Positions 12,400 to 25,310 of a DNA stretch of 64,000 nucleotides are shown here, in pieces. A program made the position numbers and the translations under genes. The stretch's first letter is position 1. Every line of letters starts with the position of its first letter. Source of the DNA: Diphasiastrum complanatum (taxonomy: Eukaryota > Streptophyta > Lycopodiopsida > Lycopodiales > Lycopodiaceae); assembly GCA_029204225.1 (NCBI GenBank), contig CM055098.1, forward strand, positions 55,723,458 to 55,787,457, in the 5' to 3' direction. Under the pieces are notes generated by a model. It made no database searches. It was not told where the DNA came from and saw only the letters and a program-made list of their open reading frames with translations.

Positions 12400-13220
12400 T
12401 CAGATTAGGTTTTCTTTCAGAAAAAACGTCAGAAAAAATGTGATGAGCTGTATTATAGACAACCATGACGCTGGCTGGCTGTACGTAAGCATAGAGTCTA
12501 GAAAGCTCCTCTGTTTGCAATGCATTTTAGGAGTTTTCTTTGTGCCTTGCATTTCCGTGCCCTGCATTGATTGTACATTATAGAACATTGATTTACAAGC
12601 TGCAATTTGAAAAACTAGAAAGAGAGAGAGAGAACATACCTGCGATGGCGAATGATCACCAAGATCAGCATGCGATGGTGGATAAGCGTGATGGTAGATG
12701 AGCGCAACAATAGAACGTAAGAGGAGAGCAGGATGAGCGTGATGGTGGACGAGGAGAGAAGGGCGAGCAGAGGAGCGGAATAGCGCGCGAAAATATGGCT
12801 CGAAGAGCTCCAAAAGCCCCAAAATCAAGACCCAATTCAAGGATGGCCAAAAGCTCCAAAATCTCAATCTCTTTCTCTATTTCACTAGATGGCCAAAATA
12901 GCAACCAATGAAAACCTTCACTTATCCCGTGTAGCATTCGCCTCCGGCATCAGCCTCCTGCCCACTTGGAGCATTCGCCTCCGGCATCAGCCTCCTGCCC
13001 ACTTGGAATTGGTGTGCTAGTGCAACACCTCATGTCGTCCATCCACGTTTCACATGGCCTTTGCCTGCCACCTCACACAAGTGGTTTCAGCGCTTTTCAC
13101 CATTTTGCCTTGAGGCACCATGGAAGAGCCAGAGAGAGCGTGAGCCGGTGCTGGCAAACTCTTTTTTGGGTTATCCTCAAAAAGGGTTCTAATTATAAAT
13201 ATTCTCGATTATTTTAAAAC
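12400..13220. other. GC-richer stretch without a convincing gene
   Basis: Open frames occur on both strands (for example 155 codons on minus at 12400-12867), but none resembles a known family. Base composition differs from the AT-rich surroundings, so this may be another captured segment. A 37-bp tandem duplication lies inside. Confidence 0.3.
12934..13007 (+). repeat. Perfect two-copy 37-bp tandem repeat
   Basis: Units at 12934-12970 and 12971-13007 are identical, beginning GCATTCGCCTCCGGCATC. Lack of divergence suggests a recent duplication. Confidence 0.95.
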
Positions 13221-13826
13221 TATTACTCATAACAATGTTCCTATGCTAATCTAAAAAAGTCGTCAAAATTTTATCATACTGGTTTTTGAGAAATTGTGTC
13301 GGTTTCATGCCTATACAAGTTTTTCCGAGCATGAGAGAGAGAGAAGGGGGGGGATATAGGTTTTAAAAAAAATCGTGCTTTCTCACTCATAAGAATCAAA
13401 TTTGAGTTACCTCGAGTGATAAAAATGAAATTTGAGCAATCACAAGTGTAGGGGCAAATCCATCAGTAAGGCCAGACCGAATGTTGGACTCTTTATGTGC
13501 CTCCCAAATCAGTCGGATCTAGAGGGCAAAGAAGGGGGTCTGTCGTGTAGTATCGGGCTTCGATCCAATAGGGAGAGGGCTAAGCGATGAAATAGGAGTG
13601 GTGATCTAGGCTTGCTAACGGTTGTCAATCTTAGCCTTGGATCAGATCGTGGAATAGCCTAGATTGCTATCTCTCTTTTTGGTCTTTTCTCGGTTTCATT
13701 TATCTGTGCTTATCTAGGCATTCTTGGCTCTAGATCTTCTCCTCAAGAGGTTGGTCTTCTCAAGGGAGGTGAGCAGTGAAAGAAATCCTAACTACAGATC
13801 TTAGTGATCACTCCATGGTTTTCTTA

Positions 13827-13866
<40 letters not shown>
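13827..13866 (+). repeat. (GT)n(GA)n microsatellite
   Basis: A short GT tract runs into a GA tract, the same compound order as at 4642-4773. An ATG follows immediately, with no convincing gene after it. Confidence 0.9.
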
Positions 13867-14039
13867 TGAACAAAGTTTTATTAGGAAGAGTTTTGTTAGC
13901 CGATATTTTCGCACGAAAAATTGGGCTCTGTTTAAAGCGATTTTCACAAAACTCTATCTTTTGTACAAAAGCCGGCATGTAAAACCCGGCTATTAATGGT
14001 AAAATCGGCACACAGTTGCCTATAGATAGGGGTCCTAGC

Positions 14040-17000
14040 CCGTCCAAAATGTGGCTAGAGCAAATTTTGAGGCTTTAGAAATGGCCCATAGAATAGTTTA
14101 CGGCCTTAGAATTGGCCCGATTATACTAGCCAACATGGCTGAGCGAATTTTCCAATGTACTCTGCTACTTTTTATTAATACAAAAAATTGCCTACTGAGT
14201 TTTTCAGGGGACCGGTTGCCTTAAAGAAACCCCAAGTCATGAGTGCCCCACTGAAAGTTGTGCGTGTCAGAGCAACTGTGACAAGGGAAAAAATCGACTC
14301 ACGAATATGGCAAAGAAATTCGGGGACAATGGAACTGGCAATGGCAAAGTATGGGCAAGGGGGGGAAAATCTCAGGGCAATATGTTGATCGACACCCCAA
14401 CGAACCAACCCCGACGGTACGGACCATGGGCCATGAGCACACAAGAAAATTTGCCAAAAGGGGTTACACTCACTTACTAAAAATATCTTACCTATACATA
14501 GTAGGTGTTGATCACACATAGTACCTCCATACAACCAAGATTCATACTATCTTTGGAAAGGATGGGTGTCAAGTCATTTCCACCATCAATGCGTGGGTAC
14601 TTCTTCAAAGAAAGCAACACACATGGTGAAGGGTGTGAAGGATGAGAAGATGGCACTGTGAAGGGGAGGCTTTGGGAAATGCTTATAAAAGGGAGTTGAT
14701 AAAGGGTTGCTGGGAGTTGATGAAAGGTTGTGAAGAGGACATGAAGAGCTCGTAGGAGAGATGCTTTTGTTTCACGAGGGAGGGAATGGGTTTCTCGTAG
14801 TGTATTGGTTGTGGAGTCGGTCTAGAAAATCCCATTCTTGATTGTGAATGTGGAAGGATGAAGGAGTGAGATGATGGGAGAAAGGATTTTTGTTGTGTAT
14901 GTTGTGAGAGAATGAATGTGGAAGGATGAGTGATGAGAGTGGGTGGTTGTTTGGAGGTTGCTTTTGCTTTGTTGTGAATAAGTAGAAGCATTGTCTTGTA
15001 TGAATCCTTGTGGGTTGCATAGGTTGTGTTTGGAGCTCAATAATTGAGTGTTTAAATATGATTGTCGCCATGGTTAGTTGAAAGAACATTGTCATTTGAA
15101 GCCCATTGTTAGTGTGAACCAACTGTTACTAACTCGATTGTTCAAGAGATGGATGGTTTTGATAGCATTGTGTTGTTTGAAGATGGTTGAATGGACTTTG
15201 TGATTGTGCGTTGATATTGGATTATTGGGTTATCACGTGGGTACAAAATATGAAATTCCGATTGTTCTGAGAAGTATTGTATGTCTTGGTTTGAGAGGGC
15301 TGGCACCACCATGCTAGAAGTTTTTTATCTCATAAGTCTATTGTCACAATGGATTTCCAAGGGGGTAAACCCAGATCCTACTAACCAGCATTTTTCCAGA
15401 AGGATTTTGGGCCTATTACAACGCAATTCATTGAAAGATTTGGGAAGGGTTTACAACCTACTGCCACAACGCACAATGCATTTCTAGATGGATCTAGACC
15501 CAGCTGACCCTCACTAAGGCCCTGAATCTGAATCTGCTAGCTCACTACATTCCATATTGTAGCTCGCTGAACTGTCAGCTCATCGAAACCTTTATGTTGT
15601 AACTCGTAGATAGATCTCGTTCATAGTGGACATCAATTAGTGGACCACACAATTTAGATTCAATCAAAAGATCCCTATAACTTACACTTGAGATTTTCAT
15701 GTAGATCCATTATGATGAAGTGTGTTATTTGAGAGACACAAGAAACAAGCATGATCAAGGAGCTCAATGGATGCACTTGGTAAGGAGTGTGAAGCGTCGG
15801 TCGAGAACTAATCTTCATTCGCTTACATAAAACCAAGTGCCTATCAAATTTGGGATATCTCGTGTGGTAGGGATCAATTCTATCGATAAGAGGTTGAAAC
15901 TCGAGCAATCTAAATGTACTAAATGCAATATTGGTCAATTTTCAATTCTCAATGAGCCTTTTTTAGAGATGAGGACCAAAATACAACTTTCTTGCTTGTA
16001 GGCATCAAATCAAGTTATCTCGAGAGATAGATATCAATTTGAGCTCTCTCAACAAATATGGACCAATTCCATCAATAACGAGTTGAACTTGAACAATGCG
16101 AGTGTCTTAATATTGAGATTGGTCAAGTTTGATTGCTTCATGAATTATGTTAGTCCAAATCGCATGTTAGGCATCATATTTGAGATATTTTAAGTGATAG
16201 GCATGAAATTTGAGTTATTTGAAGACACTAAATTTGACATTCCTCAAATTTCATCACTTTATGAACAACCTAGTATAATCCATGCCAAAATATGTCTTGG
16301 TTGATTGACATCGAATTCGAGCAATCTTAATGTCCTAAAATTGAGATTGACGAACTTAAATATTCTATATCGTTATAGGGACCAAAATCAAGCTATCTTG
16401 TGTGTAGACATAAAATCGAATCTACTTGAATGTCATAAACACAAGCTTACTCTAAGTTGTGATTAGTCTATTGGAAATCTCTAGTCATATATGAAGTGGT
16501 CATAAGCTCCTTGTGTATTAAACAAATTCTTCTTGTTAAATAATTTGCAAAACCATTATATACTTTTTATTGAGGCCACATGGAGATGAGGCACCATGAT
16601 TGTTATCCATCTTTTGAGTTGCTTTAGTAGAACATTTCAACCTTGCTACAATGCCCAATAGTAAAAAATATATTTGTAATTTCTTGATGTTCTACTTTTT
16701 AACTTGGGGGTGAAATTGATGCAATGAAAATGATTTTATCTTTCACCTTAATGTTCGACAAAATTTAGCCCTTAAAATACCTTCAAAATGATCTCTGATA
16801 TCCATGACGCACTCCAAATGTCAACATTGTTGATGTCATATCTAAGGGAGTGTCCTCATTAACCCTCTACTCTTAACGGAGTCAATGGTGCCTTTTGAAA
16901 ATAAATCAACCAGTTCTTTTTTTTCTCTTAAAAAAATAAAAGGACTAGGGATTTGTAACCTTTTGGATCAAAGCAGGGGCTACAAATCTTTGGACACCTT

Positions 17001-17220
17001 GATTTGACTGTTTAGTTCTAGAGTTGTGAACATGAATTCAACGGACATGTTAATTGCTATATGGGGCTAATGAAAACAAAGTGTCGATGCCCATGTTATA
17101 AAGATGGTGAAAAAAAATACTAGCCTATCACCAATTAATGTTAATGAGGATAGGAAATATGAGTGGGGTCATAATATCTAAGAAAACTATTTTATTATTT
17201 AAAATGTATATTGAAAATAA
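14040..17220. other. Element interior without recognisable genes
   Basis: Between the microsatellite and the right subterminal cluster there are only short frames. A minus-strand threonine/histidine-rich frame at 14683-15122 comes from purine-rich low-complexity DNA. I see nothing more. Confidence 0.4.
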
Positions 17221-17224
17221 AACG

Positions 17225-17447
17225 ATTTCCTATATGAAATTGAAACACATACATTTTGTAACTAGGAAAAAAAAAAATTATGTTAGAAATGGTAGAAATG
17301 TATCTAGGAAAATAAGGTTTTTCCCTAGTTGCAATTGATGCACATGCATTTTTTTAACTAGGAAAAAAGATTTCCTAGTTAGAATGGGTCCAAATCCACA
17401 TTTTAACTAGGAAAAATCATGTGAAACCAAGAAATTCCACTCTTTTT
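17225..17447. repeat. Right subterminal repeat cluster
   Basis: About seven variants of AACTAGGAAAA or TTTCCTAG occur in both orientations, mirroring the left cluster. Confidence 0.7.
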
Positions 17448-17478
17448 CTATATAGGAACTGATCAGAAGTTCCTTGTG
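17448..17478 (-). repeat. Right terminal inverted repeat
   Basis: This is the exact inverted partner of 8735-8765. It ends ...CCTTGTG and is followed by AATC, the same four bases that precede the left repeat. Confidence 0.85.
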
Positions 17479-18173
17479 AATCAAAGTGAACACGAAACAA
17501 TCAAAAGCAAGCTGCTTAGATGAAGACTTACGTACTTTACCAGTTGGGAGGAGTTAATACACACAAAATGAAGTCTAGTTTTAACAGATAACAAAACGCA
17601 GTACGAGTATGTGAAGAGATTTGCTTGCTGGATGGAATGAAATACATTTGCTTCCAAGTGTGCTTAAAATATCGTCACTACATACATCTGTTTACGATCT
17701 ATCTAGGAAGTTACATTGCAAGTATGTATAATAAGGTACGAGTTATCATCTCCTCCCGAGTGAAGGTATGAAACAGCTTATACGAAGCGAGAGAGGGGCT
17801 GTAGTTGCGTCGCTCTACAGAGGGCTTCTACAAAAACGTAGAGCTGATATGTTCCATTTCGTAGGGAGATAAACAGATATGTCTGTAAACATACCAGCTG
17901 GGTGAGGAGACGTGTAAATCTACATTTCAATTTTCCTGGAGCTTGAATCCAGGGTAGAGTGCAGACAGAACAAGAAAGGAGTAGCGTAATAGATCTATAC
18001 ATGAATATATCAGTATCGCACAGAACTGTGTTAAGTGGAATGCGAGGGGGGATGAGTTAAAGTCTTTTGCTTTCTTTCCGAGTCAGGGGCAGATGGCCGG
18101 GGCATGAACAGAGATGTGTACAACAATTAGTACCAGAAATGAGTCACTGCAGGGCTAGGTTCTAGTCTATTCG

Positions 18174-19472
18174 TTAGATTGCTGCACAAGGGATGTCATT
18201 GTTGACCATCATCAGTAGCAATCGAGCAACATTCCCCAAAAGTGCACTTGCTGGGTCGGAAAGAAAAGGCATAATAGAAGTGGACAATCCTTTCATGGAC
18301 TTGTTGAAGCTCTTATACCCAGCTCCACCCAGCGAACGTGCTGATTGTGGTCTTTGTTTGGAATTAGAAGAAGAATCATGTGGCCTGTCAAACAGTCCCC
18401 GGAGAATACAGGAATAGTGATTGCCCAATCCATGCTCGAACAGCACTGCCAGGGTGCTCTTGCCTTCTGCACAGAAACCGGGTGTCATATTCTCCATCCG
18501 ATCCACTTCAACAACAGATTCGGCGTCCTTGGCATCTGGATTGAAGAGCAGAACATAGCCGCAGAGGCCATAGAAGAGCGCATCTTCGTCATTGGCGATG
18601 CAGTCGCGCACGAAGTCGATGAAGCCTGTGGCAGGGCAAAGGGCAGAGAAGATTTCCTCCAGCTGCTTGGCTGGCTTGTGGAGGGTGGATGGCATTGACT
18701 CTTCTATGAAGCGCTGGGCTGCTTTCACGTGCCCACTCTGTCGGATCTTCTGGGCGAATTGGTGTGCCAAGGGAAAGAAGAGCCTGGGCAATATATTGTG
18801 GGCACGAGGCACAAAGTCATGCCTGGACACCAGGTGATAAAACCGATCCCTGTATTCAGAATTGATGTACATGGCCAGCTCCTGATTGGCGAATGGCGCA
18901 GTTCCAAATGTCACACACAGGACTCTATCCCTTGAGAGAGGAGACTCACCTGCTGAGACAGCCTCTAGAACCCTTAGAGCAGTGAGGGATGCCACTGCCC
19001 CTCCTAGCGAGTGCCCCGTGAATATCAGCTTCTCCCCTGGCCGAGGCAAGTTCATGAATAGTTGCACCGGCATGGTGAGAGCCCTCGCTGCAAACCCCAC
19101 GTGAGCCCGCCCCTCTCCAAAAGGGACCGGGACCGTCGACAACTTCATGTCTTGGATGGCATCTTGGAGAGTGAAGGTGCCCCTGAAAGCTACCATCACG
19201 TACCCGTTGTTGCTTCTTACGATCACGTACACTTGCTCTTGGTTGTCGAGCCATCGTGCTGGCAAGAACGTGGGTTGTTCTCGGTGATAGAGAAGCTCGT
19301 ATCTACTCGTGTCCACTTCATAGCTACGTTCCAATACATCAGCGATGCCATCCAAAGTAGGCTCATAAGCTGCTCTGGAAGCTATGAGGCAATCCACCGC
19401 CTCTTGTTTGTGGGTTTTTAGCTTCACCAACAATGCATCCACATTTTGGCACTCCATGTCCACGTTCTTCAT
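18174..19472 (-). CDS. Class-3 lipase (alpha/beta hydrolase), single exon
   Basis: The 432-residue protein is a Lipase_3 family hydrolase, which would cleave fatty-acyl esters. Visible motifs are AFRGT at residues 95-99, the nucleophile elbow GHSLGG at 153-158 (Ser155), CVTFGTAP at about 185-193, the likely catalytic Asp219 in SRHDFVPR, and candidate His352 in GNHYSC. The ATG at 19472 is the first after an in-frame stop upstream. The upstream frame is open but Met-free, and a GTAAGC just before the ATG could be a splice donor, so a longer spliced form cannot be excluded. No signal peptide is evident, suggesting a cytosolic or nuclear enzyme. The Asp/His context recalls the lipase half of EDS1/PAD4 proteins, but the helical EP domain is absent. 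It is higher in GC than the surroundings and lies 0.7 kb from the CACAA element. Confidence 0.9.
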   Translation of the reverse strand: MKNVDMECQNVDALLVKLKTHKQEAVDCLIASRAAYEPTLDGIADVLERSYEVDTSRYELLYHREQPTFLPARWLDNQEQVYVIVRSNNGYVMVAFRGTFTLQDAIQDMKLSTVPVPFGEGRAHVGFAARALTMPVQLFMNLPRPGEKLIFTGHSLGGAVASLTALRVLEAVSAGESPLSRDRVLCVTFGTAPFANQELAMYINSEYRDRFYHLVSRHDFVPRAHNILPRLFFPLAHQFAQKIRQSGHVKAAQRFIEESMPSTLHKPAKQLEEIFSALCPATGFIDFVRDCIANDEDALFYGLCGYVLLFNPDAKDAESVVEVDRMENMTPGFCAEGKSTLAVLFEHGLGNHYSCILRGLFDRPHDSSSNSKQRPQSARSLGGAGYKSFNKSMKGLSTSIMPFLSDPASALLGNVARLLLMMVNNDIPCAAI

Positions 19473-19629
19473 GCTTACCTTTTGCTCTTGTTGATCCTCC
19501 TCCTCTTCCTCAAAGTATAATAATGTGCAATCAAAGCTTTGGGTTATTCCTTGTCTTGAGAGCTCTACGAGTTGTCAAATACGTGATATCCAAAATGTTA
19601 TTTAGATGGATGGTGAATTGATATCGACG

Positions 19630-20330
19630 CTACCAACAATGCCTTCGTCTACAATGTACAACAAAGGCATTCCCTATGCAAGCTCTTCTTTGAACTTGCA
19701 ATGAGTACCTATGTGCAACAAAAGGTGGTTGTCCACAAAGCCAAATAAGAAGAAGCAAACTTATATACATGTTGGTTCTTCAAAAATCTTCAAAATATCC
19801 AATGTTTATGCAAGTTTTATTTTATATTCTTTTATGATCTTTGGTGAATCAATAATTATCTAGTAATTTCGATACATGAACTTTTATCGTTGGAGGATAT
19901 TTATGAGAACTTCAAAATTCCACCTCCTTTGATCAAAACATAATATTGTTTTTTTGCAATAAGATGAGTTCATATGAATTTCTTCACACACGTTGCTTAC
20001 ATCATGCAATTGAGTTTAAATGTTAACATAATAACTAGTTGTGATGGATAATAGAAATCTTTCCTATTAGTTCCATTTGGATATATGTAGAACTCATTCC
20101 ATAATAGTTGTGAAGATTCTACAATAAATGTGGAGTAATATTCAACTAATGGTCTAAATCTATTCATGAAAGTGTTTGTGTTATGATTGAGACATATGGA
20201 ATGATTTGTTGAACCTCTCTTAAGGTCTTAGTCACATTTTTTCACTTTTAGATTAACATATTTTGTCTTAATTATATATTTGTTTCCAAATTAGCACATT
20301 GTCTTAGTCACATCTTTATATTTAGATTGG
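19630..20330. other. AT-rich sequence upstream of the lipase gene
   Basis: No gene or sharp repeat is seen. The lipase promoter should lie in the proximal part, but no TATA element could be assigned with confidence. Confidence 0.4.
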
Positions 20331-20331
20331 C

Positions 20332-20895
20332 ACATTGTTGGCAAAAAGTTACTAAATATTGGCAGAGACATTATTATGGCAACCTTACACAATAGATCTA
20401 CTACTAAATCATTTCTTTCCACCAAAGAGTCGTATGTTGGACTTTTTCTTCTTGCGTCAAACTAATTATTGATTTGTGGTATTATGAGTAAATTTCAAAT
20501 TTGATAGACTAGCTAGAATGAGCACTTTCATCTAGGTTAGATCATCTAGCACTACACTATGGATTAAGTGATCATAATAATGTTGAAGCCTAGATAAAAT
20601 GAGAATGAGATATTTAATGACAATCCAATAGTTTACAATGGCCTTACTAAAAATAAAATCTTTCGATCTAGTGCAAGAAAGCAAGGAAGAGACGTTAGTC
20701 TTCATAGAAGATATTGTGACTAGCCAAGAGTTAAAAGATTTTAAGTTGTTACCGCTCACCTGTAGAAATTTTTTCTCTTAGAAATGGTCAAATAGTTTCG
20801 GGAACGTTTGCCACTTGTAGAGTCTACTCTCACTTTACTTGAAAGGGCTAAGATACCCTAATATTCAACTTGTAGTGGACTAGGCTAATTCAGGG
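20332..20895 (+). repeat. Dispersed repeat, copy B
   Basis: This aligns with 1-560 in direct orientation, with moderate divergence and small indels. It lies upstream of the TNP2 relic and could be that element's 5' non-coding part. Confidence 0.75.
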
Positions 20896-21723
20896 ACTAT
20901 GGATGAAATGGCTAACATAGCTACTAAATTGAGAGCTTGATGATTACAACACGAGAATTTATAGCCCTAATTGAAGGGAAGACAAGAACATGGATGCCAA
21001 CTCAATCAACAAGCATATTTCTCCTAATACCACAACAAATGATATCATAGAATTGGCAACCAAATCCATGATGCAAGGAATCTATAGTTTGAACAACAAA
21101 GGCTATCACATTTTGTACTTTGATTGATATACTTCCTCGATATGAAATGGAGCACCTATAATCTTTTGAATTCCTCTATTCATTGAATCACGTTCCGATT
21201 TTATTTGAAATGGTCGTGGAATAGGAAATTTCTTAATGCTAACCAGCGTCAAAGCTTGTTTGATAATTTTATATATGGTGCCATAAGCATCTCTGCTTAT
21301 TCCAGCAAAATCACATGCTCCTAGTAGTAGTATTGTCAAGTAGTTTTTGTACTTCAATCATTAATGCATCAACAATTTTTATCTTAACATGTTTTCTTGT
21401 TCATAAAGACTTTGTTACTATAACTTAAACATGACCTCAAATATTGTGCTAAAGTGACGCGTACTTGATTTTTTCCTCGCAGAATAGCTATTTTTAAAAT
21501 GAAATATAGTGCACATGCATCAAGTGTGATGGGCAAAAGATACATGAAAGACGTATTGCTGAAAATCATTTGTGGAAGTTTGGATGAAAAGATGAGGGTC
21601 AACCATTGAATTTGCAAGATGATGAGGTTTGTTAGCTTTATATGATTGTTTTTTATTATAATATATGTCAATCTATATACATCATTTATTGAATTTGTTT
21701 AATGTCTGTAGCCAATAAATCGA

Positions 21724-24627
21724 ATGGTATTCCACGGAATTGATCCATCCATGTTTAATCACAATCAACGTCAAGTTTTGATGGACATGAGAGAACAAAG
21801 AGCAAAACAAATTCAAGAGGCAAATACAGTTGAAGAAAAGAGTAATCAACTTGATTCTAATGATGATGATGACGAGGTGCAACACAATGAAACAATGCAC
21901 AATATGTTTGAATCGTATTTTAATGAAACAAACGAGAATGATGTTATGCACGCATCTTCTAGTGAAAATGGAGATCACAAACAATTTGAGATGGATGAAG
22001 ACGAGATTCTACTGCGCAAGGAGGCAGACACTCCTTTGTATCCAGGAACATCCATTTTGAGACTAGCTATGTCAATTCTTATTCTAAACCTTCAAGCAAC
22101 ATACAAATGGAGTGATCGTAGTGTCACATCATTACGCATCACATCATCCGTAGATCGATTTTTCAAATGCCAATCCATTAGTTGTGCAAAAGATTTACAT
22201 CGAAATAAACTTTGCAATCGTGGGATAATTGGAAAATGTCGTAACACTTTTTGTGGCACTTTATCCTCTTGTACGTCATCTTGATAATGTAAAGCGTTAC
22301 ATGTTGGACATTGAAGCTTTTCTGAATGCCCACCTCTATATAAAACATGGTCTTCCATACATGGATTTATTGTGTCATAATATATTCCAAGTATGTTTTC
22401 ATCATCTTTCGTGCTCCTTTTCGTGTTTTAGGTATCACATTTTCTTTCGGAAGTATTCTATGCAGCCACCTGAAAGACAAATAGCAATGTGAGTTGTTAG
22501 AAAAGAAAAACCAAATTAATTTAATGTAATATGCTATAAAGCACAAAAGTTGTGTTATGCGTTAAGTACCCGGAATTTAATGATAAATCATCTATTGGAT
22601 CATATGCACATATTCAAAACTGTCGATGAATCACCATGGAACCACATCATTGGCATAAAACACAACTCCGCAACTCGTAAAGATCTACAAGCGGCAGACG
22701 TGAAAAGACCATATTGGATTCAATACACTGAAGGTGGAGACGAGATTCTACCTAGTGTGCCATGGATTCTTACAAAAGAGCAAATCTCACATTTAAAACA
22801 TGTGATAAAACAAATGAGAATTTCAACAGGCTATGCACATTCTTTATGCAAATCATTACCAAAGATGGTAAATTAAGTAGATTAAAATCACATGATTGGC
22901 ACAAGATGTTGCAGTTCATACTTTCACTTTTGATTCAAGGTCTCTTCAACGATGACATATGAAATACGCTTTACAATTTGTCATCGATGATTAGATTGGT
23001 ATATCTTTTTAATGTGCTATTTAATATTTTCATGTGCTAAACAACCTAATGTTATATCAATATTCTTGTAGGTGGATTTCTTCAAAAGAAATAAAAAATA
23101 ATGAATTGGATTCCATGAAAATCCAAATGATTGAAATGGTATGTTTGTTGGAAAGAGATTTTCCAACTTCCTTTTTGGATATACAACTTCATCTTCTAGT
23201 GCATTTGGTCAAAGAAGTATCAATTGCAGGACCTGTGCACACACGATGGATGTTTTACCTTGAGCATTTTATGAAAGTTCTGAAGGGCTTTGTGAGACAA
23301 AAGGCAAGGCTAGAAGGTAGCATTGCAGAAGGTTGGCTTGTACAAGAATCTTTATTTTATATCACCGAAATAATCTCACAATTGCATCCTACAAGTCCAA
23401 AAATGTGGTGTGAAAAAAAAGATGAATGTATGAAGGGTGAAGTACCACAATGAAATGGTGTGCAAAAGAGACTTTCATCTCAATTAAAAGAAAAAATTGA
23501 CACGTTTAAAATATATAACTGTGAACAATTGGAAATGTGGATTTCAAGGTATGAAAAAGCCAAAAAGAAAAGAGACATAACATTGAGACAAAGAAGAAAT
23601 ATCAATCGAAGAAGAAGGAGAGCATTGGAGAACGACAAACCTTTGGAGCCTTTACCTTGAAAATGCACTCGTAAATGGATTTTTGATACGATGCTAAAAG
23701 CATCCGAAAATGGAGAAGAAGTGACCAAATTAGAGTGGGAATTTGTTTGTGGATGTGGATGGAAGGTTAGTGTAGTATTGTCTTTGTGGAGTTTTGTTTT
23801 TGTACTACTCGATATATAAAAAGTATTTTAATTTAATCAAATCTGCCATGTGGGCATATGGACATCATTATCATGTTGAGAGAGTTGACAACAAGCGAAG
23901 TACATATGATTGTGGTATAATGGCCAACTTTTAACAAGAGAGTCATTCTAGTGTGAGGGACGTAAATGTCATTTCGGGTGACCTAGAGTATGTCGGCACA
24001 TTGCAACATATTTATGAAGTCGATTACGAGACTAACGGCAAATACATTATTTTTGACGTAAAATGGTTTAAGGTCATCTATATCGTGGAAGAATGCCACG
24101 ATTAGAAATGATAACTCAAAGTTTTTTCAAATCGACTCAACAAAATGTATATCGATGAACTCTCATGACACTTTAGTATTGTCACGACATTGCAAACAGA
24201 TGATTAATACTCTCTACAATCCAATGTCATTGATATTCTCAATGTCTTATTTATGTATCGATCTTATAAAATTAACTTAATTTTTTTTATCTTATTGGCA
24301 GATTATATTTCATCCAGATCGAACAGACCCAAGATGGTAGTATGTGATCCAAGATGGTGGTATGTGATCCAACTTAATGCAAAAAAACAACGTGTGTTTG
24401 AAGGAAAAGATATTGTAGCATTGGATACACACGACGAACTACCACCCAATTTTGAGGTTTTGGAAGAACCTGAACCACTCATCCAAGCTCCAAATGATAT
24501 GGAAATGACGGGAGAAGAAGATACAATTGCAAATGATGAGATTCCTATGATCGTACAATGCCAAATTGAGGGTAATTTGAGCCCCCCTCGTTTGGATGAG
24601 ATAGAACTAGAAGAAGAGGAGGTTTAA
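21724..24627 (+). pseudogene. CACTA (En/Spm) TNP2-type transposase relic
   Basis: The 5' part has TPLYPGTSILRLAMSIL and YKWSDRS, matching the conserved 'PLYPG..L.RL..ILRLLNLKA.Y.WSD' of plant TNP2 transposases. Around 22590-22960 are LLDHMHIFKTVDESPWN, TGYAHSLCKSL and GKLSRLKSHDWH, the catalytic-domain tail leading into DUF4218. At 23100-23450 DUF4218 continues (IQLHLLVHLVKEV, GPVHTRWMFYLEHF, ARLEGSIAEGWLVQES). A DUF4216-like end (IYEVDYETNGKY) lies near 24010, and an acidic tail runs to 24627. Gene pieces are split by intron-like AT-rich gaps and several stops or frame changes. The N-terminal transposase-associated domain is not visible. No CACTA termini could be assigned. It is not a working transposase. 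Confidence 0.85.
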
Positions 24628-24639
24628 TATGAGAGTAGC

Positions 24640-25307
24640 TCACATTATCAAAGAGACACGATCGAAAATCTACGATTATACTTAGACCTAGATTCAGATG
24701 AGTGTCGAGACCTGTGTGATGACGAGAATGATGAGAATGATTTATGATTATTAATACTTAAATTCACTTGCATTCATTTTTTCTTTAATATTCGTTGCAA
24801 TACTTTTATGTATATTTTTAATATAGTTAGAGTTGAATGTGATAATTACAATACCCGAACCTTGCGGTTATGTCCTATTTTTGAATGTCACCTCATATTC
24901 CCTCCCTACGACGTATAGGTTTTTTCATTCAAGGAAAGATTATAACCTCACCTTTAATGGGAGAAAAGTAAGGCTACACATTTTCCTAGGATTGAATATT
25001 TCAATTACCTACATTTCACTCTTTCATATTAACTAATTTCTAGTGTATGTGATAAAATACGACATTGCTTTTAGAAAATTAAAGTCATAAATTACATTTG
25101 ACTATTTTACTATGTTGACAGTAGTGGATTCAAATAATCAAAAAATTGAAACAACACAAACTCACTGGTGAGCTCGAAGCTTGAGTGCAAGCTTGTTCGC
25201 TCTTACAACGCTTTCTATCTTCTTCTATTTTGAATATCTTTGTCACATACACAAGAAATTCAAAAATAACAGTTTATTACAACATTGAATCATTATTGCA
25301 AGCTTCA

Positions 25308-25310
<3 letters not shown>
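24640..25310. other. AT-rich spacer after the transposase relic
   Basis: Only short frames are present. The 3' end of the CACTA element should lie here but no terminal repeat could be recognised. Confidence 0.35.

Larger units (their letters stand above)
8735..17478. mobile_element. Large CACTA-like element with CACAA termini (8.74 kb)
   Basis: The ends are perfect 31-bp inverted repeats starting CACAAGGAAC. Both ends are flanked by AATC (8731-8734 and 17479-17482). Inside each terminus, copies of short words such as CTATATAGGAAA and AACTAGGAAAA cluster for about 250 bp. This architecture (CACTA/CACAA ends plus subterminal repeats) is that of En/Spm elements. The 4-bp flank differs from their usual 3-bp target duplication. 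No transposase is visible inside, so it would be non-autonomous. It carries an NPH3-like fragment, several degenerate tandem repeats and a GT/GA microsatellite. It may contain nested insertions. Confidence 0.65.

Noticed and set aside
18345-18698. Plus-strand frames opposite the lipase
   Set aside because: They are antisense shadows of the well-supported minus-strand lipase.
20532-20600. CACTA terminus at 'cactacactatgg'
   Set aside because: Homology with copy A continues on both sides of the word, so it is not an element boundary.
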